Below, in pieces: positions 1 through 5,723 of a DNA stretch of 6,942 nt. The stretch comes from Eubacteriaceae bacterium (GTDB lineage: Bacteria > Bacillota > Clostridia > Eubacteriales > Alkalibacteraceae). The first letter of the stretch is position 1. Every line of letters starts with the position of its first letter. The notes beneath the pieces are model-generated. The model worked only from the letters and a program-made list of their open reading frames with translations. It was not told the DNA's origin and searched no databases. The stretch is from positions 17,634-24,575 of the forward strand of contig DMAW01000071.1 in the NCBI GenBank assembly GCA_003446375.1, written 5' to 3'. The translations under genes and the position numbers were made by a program.

Positions 1-92
1 ATACAGAATACAAGAGTTTCAGCGTATCTTATATTTTAAGTGTTACAAAATTTCGATACTGATACATTTGTTCAACTACTTTATCTTTAAGA
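1..92. other. Non-coding lead-in, no gene seen
   Basis: No convincing coding sequence is seen here. The three + frames close at about 39, 59 and 111 and give peptides without recognisable character, so any upstream gene has ended or contributes only a few residues. A short perfect dyad, ATCTT-T-AAGAT (83-93), abuts the -35 of the promoter that follows and could be an operator half, but it is AT-rich and may be chance. No terminator with a T-run is visible. Confidence 0.5.
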
Positions 93-121
93 TTGATTTT
101 AGGCAATATTAGTGATAGAAT
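93..121 (+). promoter_or_regulatory. Sigma-A promoter with extended -10, driving the PTS operon
   Basis: TTGATT (93-98) is followed after exactly 17 nt by TAGAAT (116-121), and a TG at 113-114 makes an extended -10 (TGaTAGAAT). Transcription would start near 128 and leave a leader of about 38 nt before the ATG at 166. This placement also argues against the ATG at 127 as a start, because it would sit at the transcript's 5' end. The call is by eye against the housekeeping consensus and is not proven. Confidence 0.55.
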
Positions 122-153
122 GATTTATGGAAAATAGTTTCACAGCAATGGAA

Positions 154-158
154 AGGAG
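154..158 (+). promoter_or_regulatory. Ribosome binding site that sets the IIA start at 166
   Basis: AGGAG at 154-158 lies 7 nt before the ATG at 166. The in-frame ATGs at 127 and 148 have no comparable site, and the AGGAG lies downstream of both, so the 13-residue N-terminal extension they would give is unlikely to be made. Confidence 0.75.
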
Positions 159-165
159 AAAGGTT

Positions 166-651
166 ATGGCAGATTTAGGGTTAACTTTTTCGAAGGAATT
201 GATTTTGACAGGTATCAAGGCTTCCACTGATTTAGAGGCAATTGAAACTGCGGCAAAATATCTTCTCGAGAAAGGATTAGTTAAGGAAAGTTATGTAAAA
301 GCTATTCAAGAAAGAGAAAAGGTTTTTGCAACAGGATTACCAACAGAAGGATTCGGTGTAGCAGTTCCTCATACAGATGTGGAGCATGTTAATGAACAAA
401 CCATATGCATAGGTATAATGGAGAACCCTGTACCTTTTAAAGTTATGGGAAGTATGGATGAGATAGTTGATGTAAAGATAATGTTTATGTTGGCATTAAA
501 AGAGCCTCATTCTCAACTTACTATGCTTCAAGCAGTCATAGGGATGGTTCAAAAACCTGAAGTTTTAGAAAAGTTGGCAATTGAAAAAGACACCGGTGTT
601 ATTTATGACTTAGTAATGAATGAATTGGAAAACATGGAGATAGAAGAGTAA
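166..651 (+). CDS. gatA: PTS galactitol-type enzyme IIA component
   Basis: Cytoplasmic phosphocarrier of a sugar-alcohol phosphotransferase system: it takes phosphate from HPr on a histidine and passes it to the IIB cysteine. The 161-residue protein is one PTS_EIIA type-2 (fructose/mannitol/galactitol) domain spanning almost its whole length. The phosphorylated residue is His69 in the motif FGVAVPHTD. The preceding TGLPTEG and the later PHSQLTMLQAVIGMVQKPEVLEKL block align with E. coli GatA as I remember it. The start at 166 is chosen for its AGGAG 7 nt upstream and for the promoter position. It is first in the operon, while its IIB and IIC partners lie about 5.5 kb downstream. Galactitol itself is not established as the substrate; related IIA proteins serve pentitols such as arabitol, ribitol and xylitol. 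Confidence 0.88.
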   Translation: MADLGLTFSKELILTGIKASTDLEAIETAAKYLLEKGLVKESYVKAIQEREKVFATGLPTEGFGVAVPHTDVEHVNEQTICIGIMENPVPFKVMGSMDEIVDVKIMFMLALKEPHSQLTMLQAVIGMVQKPEVLEKLAIEKDTGVIYDLVMNELENMEIEE

Positions 652-655
652 AATC

Positions 656-660
656 GGAGG
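656..660 (+). promoter_or_regulatory. Ribosome binding site supporting a TTG start at 670
   Basis: GGAGG lies 9 nt before TTG 670. The first in-frame ATG is at 697 and has no Shine-Dalgarno sequence, so the TTG is the better start. Confidence 0.65.
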
Positions 661-669
661 GCATTTAAT

Positions 670-1110
670 TTGGAAAACAGCGGGTTTTTTTACGGTATGT
701 GGCAACAATTGACATTTGGTCAATATTTACGGTTTGCTGTTGATTTCGTAGCTAGAAATTACACTGTAATAGGCTTAATCATATTTGTATATGCTGCAAT
801 TATTTTTGTAGGAAGGTATGGGGGTCAAAAATTCATACCGGATAAATTTGAGTTGTTTGTAATGGAGAAATATGGAGAATTGATGGACAAAAATCCTAAA
901 ATGACAAATGACAAGCTAGTAAGATTGATTTATAGCGATTGGAAAGAAGAAGTATCTAATCTTCCTTCGTATATTTACGTAAAATCAAAAAGAGACTATT
1001 GGATAGAAAAGCCATCTTTAGAGATATTGGAAGAAAGATATAGTATAAACCAAGAAAAGGCAACGGAAATTCTAATAAACAATGGAGTGATTGCTAATGA
1101 TGGACAATAA
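670..1110 (+). CDS. Unrecognised small membrane protein of a PTS operon
   Basis: I do not recognise this 146-residue protein. It starts with TTG. A short N-terminal stretch (1-28) rich in aromatic residues is followed by one clear membrane segment at about 31-47 (hydrophobic, ending GRYGG). A charged, probably cytoplasmic region of about 95 residues (53-146) comes next, including a helical acidic/basic part near the C-terminus (LEILEERYS, EKATEIL). There is no cleavable signal peptide and no catalytic motif I can name. It lies 18 nt after IIA and overlaps the SIS isomerase by 14 nt, so it is probably translationally coupled and belongs to the pathway. By position it recalls GutM, the small one-pass membrane protein of the E. 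coli glucitol operon, which also carries the SIS isomerase GutQ, but I see no convincing sequence similarity. A role as a transporter accessory or regulator is conjecture. Confidence 0.75.
   Translation: MENSGFFYGMWQQLTFGQYLRFAVDFVARNYTVIGLIIFVYAAIIFVGRYGGQKFIPDKFELFVMEKYGELMDKNPKMTNDKLVRLIYSDWKEEVSNLPSYIYVKSKRDYWIEKPSLEILEERYSINQEKATEILINNGVIANDGQ
1084..1090 (+). promoter_or_regulatory. Ribosome binding site inside the upstream gene, sets the SIS start
   Basis: GGAGTGA at 1084-1090 lies within the last codons of the preceding gene. It favours ATG 1097 (9 nt after GGAG) over TTG 1091 or ATG 1100. The resulting 14-nt overlap suggests translational coupling. Confidence 0.55.
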
Positions 1111-1717
1111 TGCTAAAAACATTATTGAAAAGGGGAAAAACATCATTAGCATTGAGATTGAATCACTGCAAAAGATTAAGGGGAATGTTGACGATTCATT
1201 TGTAAAGGCTGTGAATATGATTCTTGAATGCAAGGGGAAAATCATACTGACAGGTACGGGCAAATCAGGTCTTATAGGCCGTAAGATTGCCGCTACAATG
1301 AGTTGCTGCGATATTCCTTCTTTTTTTCTCAATGCTTATGAATGTGAAAACGGAGACCTAGGAGTAGTAAGGGAAAGTGATTTGATAATAGCAATATCTA
1401 ATAGCGGCGAGACAGGAGTTTTAACTAAACTGGTAGTTCCTTCATGTAAACAACTTGGCTGCAAGGTGATTGCCCTTACTGGAAACTTAAATTCTACTTT
1501 GGCAAAGCAAAGCGAAGCGGCAATAGACATAAAAGTAGACAGGGAAGCGTGCTATCTGGGAATAAATGCTTCATCAAGTACTACGGCGACATTGGCAATG
1601 GGAGATGCCCTTGCGTTGGTAGCTATGGAGTTAAAAGGAACTACAAGAGAAAAGACCTACTTTCTTCATCAAGGAGGAGCGTGGGGAGAGGCTTTAAAAG
1701 ACGAGCTAAACAAATAA
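1097..1717 (+). CDS. SIS-domain sugar-phosphate isomerase, arabinose-5-phosphate isomerase type without CBS domains
   Basis: Predicted to interconvert D-arabinose 5-phosphate and D-ribulose 5-phosphate in the cytoplasm. The 206-residue protein is a single SIS domain close to the N-terminal part of KdsD/KpsF/GutQ. Shared blocks are TGTGKSGLIGRKIAAT (52-67), NGDLGVV (85-91), IAISNSGET (98-106), DREACYLG (148-155), SSSTTATLAMGDALA (159-173) and LHQGGAWG (190-197). The four active-site residues known for E. coli KdsD (Lys59, Glu111, Glu152, His193) correspond to Lys56, Glu105, Glu150 and His191. The family is usually about 320 residues with two C-terminal CBS domains, which are absent here; SIS-only members are known, for example in Clostridium tetani as I recall. 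6-Phospho-3-hexuloisomerase is an alternative, but these motifs fit the KpsF branch better. A biosynthetic role in Kdo/LPS is unlikely in a Firmicute, so a catabolic or metabolite-sensing role is inferred. Confidence 0.8.
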   Translation: MMDNNAKNIIEKGKNIISIEIESLQKIKGNVDDSFVKAVNMILECKGKIILTGTGKSGLIGRKIAATMSCCDIPSFFLNAYECENGDLGVVRESDLIIAISNSGETGVLTKLVVPSCKQLGCKVIALTGNLNSTLAKQSEAAIDIKVDREACYLGINASSSTTATLAMGDALALVAMELKGTTREKTYFLHQGGAWGEALKDELNK

Positions 1718-1731
1718 CGGAGGTATGTAAA

Positions 1732-2379
1732 ATGGATATTAAAATAGCCCCATCACTTTTCGGAGCAGATTTAGGAAATTTAGAAAGCCAAATAAAAGCC
1801 GTAGAAGAGTGTAAAGTAGAAATGCTTCATATTGATGTAATGGATGGAAATTTTGTGCCAAACATTGCTTTTGGACCAGACCAGATAAAAATGCTGAGAA
1901 GCAAGACGAAACTTCCTTTTGATGTACACTTGATGGTTCAGGAGCCTGATAGGCTTATTCCTAGATTTGCAGATGCTGGTGCAGATATTATAATGGTTCA
2001 TCAAGAAGCTACAACACATCTCCATCGAAGCTTAAAGTTAATTAAATCATTTGGGATAAAAGCAGGTGTAGTATTAACTCCGGCAACTCCAGTGGATACT
2101 TTAAAGTACGTTCTTGATGAAATGGACATGGTCCTTCTGATGACTGTCAATCCAGGATATGGTGGACAATCATTTATCCCAAATAGCATAGAAAAAATTA
2201 AGGATATAGCCGATTTAGTCAAAGGGTATGATATAGATATTCAAGTTGATGGAGGAATAAACCTTGAAACTGCGCCTAAAGTAGTAGAAGCAGGTGCAAA
2301 TGTACTGGTTGCAGGATCATTTACATTTAAAGGAGATATTGCAAAGAATATTTCTGATTTGAGAAACTGTGTAAAATAG
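1732..2379 (+). CDS. rpe: Ribulose-phosphate 3-epimerase
   Basis: Interconverts D-ribulose 5-phosphate and D-xylulose 5-phosphate, linking an oxidised pentitol phosphate to the pentose phosphate pathway. This 215-residue TIM barrel has the normal family length. Visible hallmarks are IAPSLFGAD (5-13), the metal ligands His33 and Asp35 in HIDVMDGNFVPN, His66 in DVHLMV, the phosphate-loop motif MTVNPGYGGQSFIP (137-150), and Asp173 in VDGGI. Asp35 and Asp173 are the expected acid/base pair. CGGAGG lies 8 nt before ATG 1732. Longer in-frame starts would run deep into the SIS gene and are rejected. It lies 14 nt after the SIS gene and 15 nt before the first dehydrogenase. The motifs match true Rpe better than those of the second epimerase at 3931 do, so this is the likelier pentose-phosphate enzyme of the two. 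Confidence 0.92.
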   Translation: MDIKIAPSLFGADLGNLESQIKAVEECKVEMLHIDVMDGNFVPNIAFGPDQIKMLRSKTKLPFDVHLMVQEPDRLIPRFADAGADIIMVHQEATTHLHRSLKLIKSFGIKAGVVLTPATPVDTLKYVLDEMDMVLLMTVNPGYGGQSFIPNSIEKIKDIADLVKGYDIDIQVDGGINLETAPKVVEAGANVLVAGSFTFKGDIAKNISDLRNCVK

Positions 2380-2394
2380 TAGAGGAGGAAAATT

Positions 2395-3453
2395 ATGAAA
2401 GCTGCTAAGTTGTATGCGATTCAAGATTTAAGACTTGAAGAGGTTCCTGTTCCGGAACTAAAAAATTCAAAAGATATATTAATAAAAGTCAAAGCTACGG
2501 GAATTTGTGGTTCAGATTTATCTAGATACGGAAAATTCGGACCTAAAAAGCAAGTCGGCTTGACTTTTGGGCACGAATTTTCAGGACAAATCGAAGAAGT
2601 AGGCAGTGAAGTAAATGGTTTTAAAAAAGGCGACAGGGTTTCTGTTAGCCCCGGACTTCCGTGCATGGAGTGTGAGTACTGCAAGTCGGCAGACTATTCT
2701 AAGTGCAACAGCTTAGAAGTAATAGGGGCAGTGGCTGACGGATCATTCGCAGATTACATAGTAGTTCCTGCTGAAAATTGCATCCATATACCTGACGAAA
2801 TCACTTATGAACAGGCTGCTATGATAGAACCGAGTGCAGTAGTGGTGCATGCATTTTATCAGGGAGATATGCAAGTAGGAGATACTGTCACTGTAATGGG
2901 GTGCGGTCCTATCGGGCTCATGTGCATACAGTGGGCAAAAGTTTTTGGAGCAAAAAAAATCATTGCAATAGATGTAATGCCTGAAAAGCTTGATTGGGCA
3001 TTAAATATGGGTGCTGATGTTGTCGTAAACGGCAAAGAAGAAAATGCCTATGAAGCTGTACGAAGACATACCGATGGAAGAGGAACGGATATAGTAATGG
3101 AAGCAGCGGGAACTCCATTTACATGTGCACAGGTTTTAGGACTGGCTGCAAAAGGCGGAAAAGTAGTGTATCTTGGGATTCCTTATGCGGATGTAACAAT
3201 AGATAGATTCAACTTTGAGAGCATTATGAGAAATGAGCTTCTTGTCGTAGGATCGTGGAACTCAATAACAGGACCTTACCCAGGCAAAGCATGGGACACT
3301 ACTGTTCATTTCATGAAGGAAGGAAAGATAGATTTAACACCTATAATAACACATAGATACAATCTTTCTGAAGTGGAAGAAGTATTTAAAAAAGTATTCA
3401 AGAGGGATACTTTGTTTGGAAAAATAATGTTTTTCCCTGAGGGGGTAGAGTGA
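2395..3453 (+). CDS. Zinc-dependent sugar-alcohol-phosphate dehydrogenase, GatD-like
   Basis: Medium-chain zinc dehydrogenase expected to oxidise the imported alditol phosphate to a ketose phosphate with NAD+. The 352-residue protein has the N-terminal GroES-like fold with catalytic-zinc residues Cys38 (GICGSD), His60-Glu61 (GHEFSG) and Glu145, and structural-zinc cysteines Cys90, Cys93, Cys96 and Cys104. The Rossmann motif GCGPIG (169-174) is followed by Asp193 (AIDVMPEKL), the usual sign of NAD+ preference. The C-terminal block GSW...PYPGKAWDT...PIITHR resembles the GSW...PWPGQEWET...PLIAHR block of E. coli galactitol-1-phosphate dehydrogenase GatD, which places it in that sugar-dehydrogenase subfamily. 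AGGAGG lies 6 nt before the ATG. The true substrate may be galactitol-1-P, but with pentose-phosphate epimerase and isomerase genes around it, D-arabitol-, ribitol- or xylitol-phosphate is at least as likely. Confidence 0.88.
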   Translation: MKAAKLYAIQDLRLEEVPVPELKNSKDILIKVKATGICGSDLSRYGKFGPKKQVGLTFGHEFSGQIEEVGSEVNGFKKGDRVSVSPGLPCMECEYCKSADYSKCNSLEVIGAVADGSFADYIVVPAENCIHIPDEITYEQAAMIEPSAVVVHAFYQGDMQVGDTVTVMGCGPIGLMCIQWAKVFGAKKIIAIDVMPEKLDWALNMGADVVVNGKEENAYEAVRRHTDGRGTDIVMEAAGTPFTCAQVLGLAAKGGKVVYLGIPYADVTIDRFNFESIMRNELLVVGSWNSITGPYPGKAWDTTVHFMKEGKIDLTPIITHRYNLSEVEEVFKKVFKRDTLFGKIMFFPEGVE

Positions 3454-3454
3454 T

Positions 3455-3913
3455 ATGAAAAAAATAGCAATAGGATCAGATCATGCAGGCTTTCAGGCAA
3501 AGAAGAACTTGATTGAAACATTAAAGTCATGGGATATAGAAGTTATAGACGTAGGGCCAGATTCAGATGAAAATCCGGTGGAATACGTTCCGATAGCTGA
3601 AAGCGTAGCTCTTAAAGTGGCAAACGATGAAGTTGACGGTGGGATACTCATGTGCGGAACTGGTGTTGGAATGTCAGTAGCGGCAAATAAGATACCAGGA
3701 ATAAGAGCTTCTGTGGTAAATGATTTGTTTACAGCTCAATACTCAAAGTCTGATGTCAACCTAAATGTATTGTGCATGGGTGCCAGGGTTATAAGCGAAA
3801 GAATAATTATGGAGATTACGAAAAAATGGATTGAGACTCCATTTACCGGAGGAAGGTTTATACCAAGGATCGCACAGCTTCATGAGATGGAGTCAAAATA
3901 CTTGGCAAAATAA
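3455..3913 (+). CDS. rpiB: RpiB/LacAB-family sugar-phosphate isomerase
   Basis: Member of the aldose-ketose isomerase family that includes ribose-5-phosphate isomerase B, allose-6-phosphate isomerase and galactose-6-phosphate isomerase LacA/LacB. The 152-residue protein has normal family length. It keeps GSDHAG (Asp9, His10), the catalytic-base motif MCGTGVGMS with Cys67 (Cys66 in E. coli RpiB), AANKIPGIRA, and the phosphate-binding arginines in GGRFIPRI. The odd point is that the E. coli His99 position, in the RQHNDTN motif and involved in opening the ribose ring, is Asp100 here (YSKSDVNLN). This segment looks more like LacB (YAKEQLNAN). Ribose-5-phosphate isomerase activity is therefore not assured; another aldose phosphate, such as a 6-phosphohexose, is possible. 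The gene starts 1 nt after the dehydrogenase stop, with AGGGGG 9 nt before its ATG, and 17 nt separate it from the AlsE-like epimerase. Confidence 0.85.
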   Translation: MKKIAIGSDHAGFQAKKNLIETLKSWDIEVIDVGPDSDENPVEYVPIAESVALKVANDEVDGGILMCGTGVGMSVAANKIPGIRASVVNDLFTAQYSKSDVNLNVLCMGARVISERIIMEITKKWIETPFTGGRFIPRIAQLHEMESKYLAK

Positions 3914-3930
3914 AATGCCGGAGGTGAAAA

Positions 3931-4593
3931 ATGGTTAAAGTTTCTGCATCTATTATGTGTGGCAATTCTCTAAAATACGGGGAAGAGCTTAAAAGACTCG
4001 AAGAGGCAAATGTGGACATGATCCATTTTGATATGATGGATGGTTCATATGTTCCTAATATTGCTATGGGAATATATCTTTTAGAGGATATGAACAATGC
4101 TACAGATATACCTTTCGATGTTCATATGGCTGTATGGGAGCCTTCAAAATACTATCAAATCATGGCTAAAGCCGGAGCAGATTATTTAAGTGTACATTTG
4201 GAGGCTGTAAAACATATACATAGAGATATTCAAGGAATCAGAGAAAACGGAATGAAGCCGGGAGTCGTATTAAATCCGGCTACTCATCACAAAGAACTTA
4301 AATATATAATAAAGGACATCGAAATGGTTACTGTGATGACTGTAAACCCTGGATTTGCAGGGCAGAAATTTATAAAATCACAGCTTGAAAAAATCCAAGA
4401 AGTAAAGGAAATGGCTGATAAGTACAATCCTGGGCTTTTAATTTCCGTAGATGGAAACATAAATGCAGCGACGATACCAGATTGCGTAAAAAATGGAGCA
4501 AACGTATTGGTAGCAGGCACATCTTCTATTTTTAAGGGAGAGGATGCAGATTATAAGCAATTGGTTCAGGAGATGAAAGACAGCGTTAAATAA
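3931..4593 (+). CDS. Second ribulose-phosphate 3-epimerase family protein, AlsE-like
   Basis: TIM-barrel ketose-phosphate 3-epimerase of 220 residues. Metal ligands are all present: His32 and Asp34 (HFDMMDGSYVPN), His65 (DVHMAV) and Asp174 (SVDGNIN). Several features pull it away from ordinary Rpe and toward E. coli AlsE (D-allulose-6-phosphate 3-epimerase): the opening SASIMC (SPSLMC in AlsE), TVMTVNPGFAGQKFI (134-148) with FAGQ instead of FGGQ, VDGN in place of VDGG, and the GTSSIF ending. His65 is followed by MAV rather than the LMV of most relatives. It may act on D-allulose 6-phosphate, giving fructose 6-phosphate, or on another ketose phosphate produced by one of the two dehydrogenases. 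GGAGGTGA sits just before its ATG. It lies directly after the RpiB-family gene, a pairing also found in the E. coli allose system. Divergent Rpe is the alternative. Confidence 0.85.
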   Translation: MVKVSASIMCGNSLKYGEELKRLEEANVDMIHFDMMDGSYVPNIAMGIYLLEDMNNATDIPFDVHMAVWEPSKYYQIMAKAGADYLSVHLEAVKHIHRDIQGIRENGMKPGVVLNPATHHKELKYIIKDIEMVTVMTVNPGFAGQKFIKSQLEKIQEVKEMADKYNPGLLISVDGNINAATIPDCVKNGANVLVAGTSSIFKGEDADYKQLVQEMKDSVK

Positions 4594-4619
4594 TATTTAA
4601 AATATAGGAGGGCTAACGA

Positions 4620-5660
4620 ATGGCAGAAACAATGAAAGGTCTTTGTTTAAACGAAGAACAAAAATTAGAAATCAGAGAATTTCCGGTACCGGAACCACAA
4701 AAGGGATACGTAAGAGTAAAGGTTAAAAGAGCCGGCATTTGCGCTACCGATATAGGATACTGGAAGCATGGAAGCGATAGGCTTCAATTACCAGTAATTC
4801 TAGGACATGAGGCATCAGGTGATGTTGACAAGCTTGGGGAAGGCTGTAAAAATGTAAAACCTGGAGATAGAGTAATAGTAATGACTACTTATGAAGTATG
4901 CGGCGAGTGCAGATTTTGTAAGATAGAAGCCACAAATCTTTGCATAAACAGAAGGGGCATAGGGTCAAAAGAAAACGGAGGATTTGCAGATTACATAGTT
5001 GTTCCTGAGACAAGCCTTATTAAGATGCCTGATGAAATGACATACGATGAAGGAGCCATGGTTGAGGTTTTAGCCTGCGGAATTCACGCTGTAGCAGAAC
5101 AGACTCCTGTAACTCTTGATTCCACTACTGTAGTTCTTGGACCTGGACCTATAGGCGTTCTTGCTTCGCTTGCGGCTCAAGCTTGTGGATCAAAAGTGAT
5201 ACTTGCAGGTCTTAACCAGGATGTGCCAAGGATGGAAATTGCAAAAAAACTTGGTGTGTATAAAACTGTAAACCTTCAAGAAGAAAACCTTGAAGAAATC
5301 GTTCTTGGTATGACTGATGGATATGGAGCTGACTTTGTAGTTGAAGCTTCAGGGGCATATCCTGCTGTTAGAACAGCCCTTGACATAGTTGCAAAGCGAG
5401 GAACAATATGTCAAATGGGAGTTCATCACGGAAATGGAGAAGTTGATTGGTCAAAGATTCTTCACAAGGAGCTTAATGTCGTAGGATCGTTAAGTCAAAA
5501 GCCAACTGCATGGATAAAAGCTAAAAACATGATTGCAGAAGGAAAAATTGACGTAAAGGCTTTGGTGTCAGATGTAATGGCAATGGAAGATTATGAAGAA
5601 GCATTTGAAAAAGCAGCTAATGTAACCGGGTTTAAGGTTTTATTTGATCTGGAAAAATAA
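4620..5660 (+). CDS. Second zinc-dependent alditol (phosphate) dehydrogenase, different subfamily
   Basis: Medium-chain zinc alcohol dehydrogenase of 346 residues related to sorbitol/L-iditol 2-dehydrogenase and threonine dehydrogenase. Catalytic-zinc residues are Cys41 (GICATD), His63-Glu64 (GHEASG) and probably Glu149; structural-zinc cysteines are Cys94, Cys97, Cys100 and Cys108. The Rossmann motif is GPGPIG (174-179). The usual Asp at the end of the second beta strand is not seen: the segment is ILAGLNQD, so cofactor preference may be NADP+ or mixed. It clearly belongs to a different subgroup from the dehydrogenase at 2395, lacks that protein's GSW...PGxxW block, and is not a recent duplicate. 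AGGAGGG lies 7 nt before the ATG, 26 nt after the epimerase. A likely substrate is a second pentitol phosphate or the other epimer of the same alditol; D-arabitol-phosphate dehydrogenase is one candidate, unproven. A GC-rich stem-loop follows the stop. Confidence 0.85.
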   Translation: MAETMKGLCLNEEQKLEIREFPVPEPQKGYVRVKVKRAGICATDIGYWKHGSDRLQLPVILGHEASGDVDKLGEGCKNVKPGDRVIVMTTYEVCGECRFCKIEATNLCINRRGIGSKENGGFADYIVVPETSLIKMPDEMTYDEGAMVEVLACGIHAVAEQTPVTLDSTTVVLGPGPIGVLASLAAQACGSKVILAGLNQDVPRMEIAKKLGVYKTVNLQEENLEEIVLGMTDGYGADFVVEASGAYPAVRTALDIVAKRGTICQMGVHHGNGEVDWSKILHKELNVVGSLSQKPTAWIKAKNMIAEGKIDVKALVSDVMAMEDYEEAFEKAANVTGFKVLFDLEK

Positions 5661-5681
5661 AAAGCAACATTAATTTTGTGA

Positions 5682-5704
5682 TCCGGCAGCTCTTAGCTGC
5701 CGGA
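5682..5704. other. GC-rich stem-loop after the dehydrogenase, no U-tract
   Basis: TCCGGCAGCT pairs perfectly with AGCTGCCGGA across a CTT loop, giving a 10-bp stem with 7 G-C pairs in otherwise AT-rich DNA. It begins 22 nt after the stop at 5660. Neither strand has a T-run directly downstream, so it is not a standard intrinsic terminator. It may protect an mRNA 3' end, mark a processing site, or pause polymerase before the small gene at 5724. The stem is seen directly; its role is not known. Confidence 0.6.
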
Positions 5705-5714
5705 CAATCAAAGC

Positions 5715-5719
5715 GGTGA
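5715..5719 (+). promoter_or_regulatory. Weak ribosome binding site for the small gene
   Basis: GGTGA at 5715-5719, within AAGCGGTGAA, matches only part of the Shine-Dalgarno complement. It leaves 1 nt before ATG 5721 but 4 nt before the adjacent ATG 5724, so the second ATG is preferred. The site is much poorer than the GGAGG sites of the neighbouring genes, suggesting lower translation. Confidence 0.45.
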
Positions 5720-5723
5720 AATG

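Noticed and set aside
60..126. Sigma-54 (-24/-12) promoter, common for PTS operons with LevR-type activators
   Set aside because: No GG-N10-GC arrangement at the right spacing; the sigma-A elements explain the region better.
1549..1731. In-frame N-terminal extension of the Rpe gene back to 1549
   Set aside because: It overlaps the SIS isomerase and gives a basic, unfamiliar peptide; ATG 1732 has CGGAGG at good spacing and begins exactly where the family begins.
1732..5660. Recent tandem duplication of an epimerase-dehydrogenase cassette
   Set aside because: The two epimerases and the two dehydrogenases each belong to different subfamilies with different signature motifs; shared order alone is not evidence of a recent copy.
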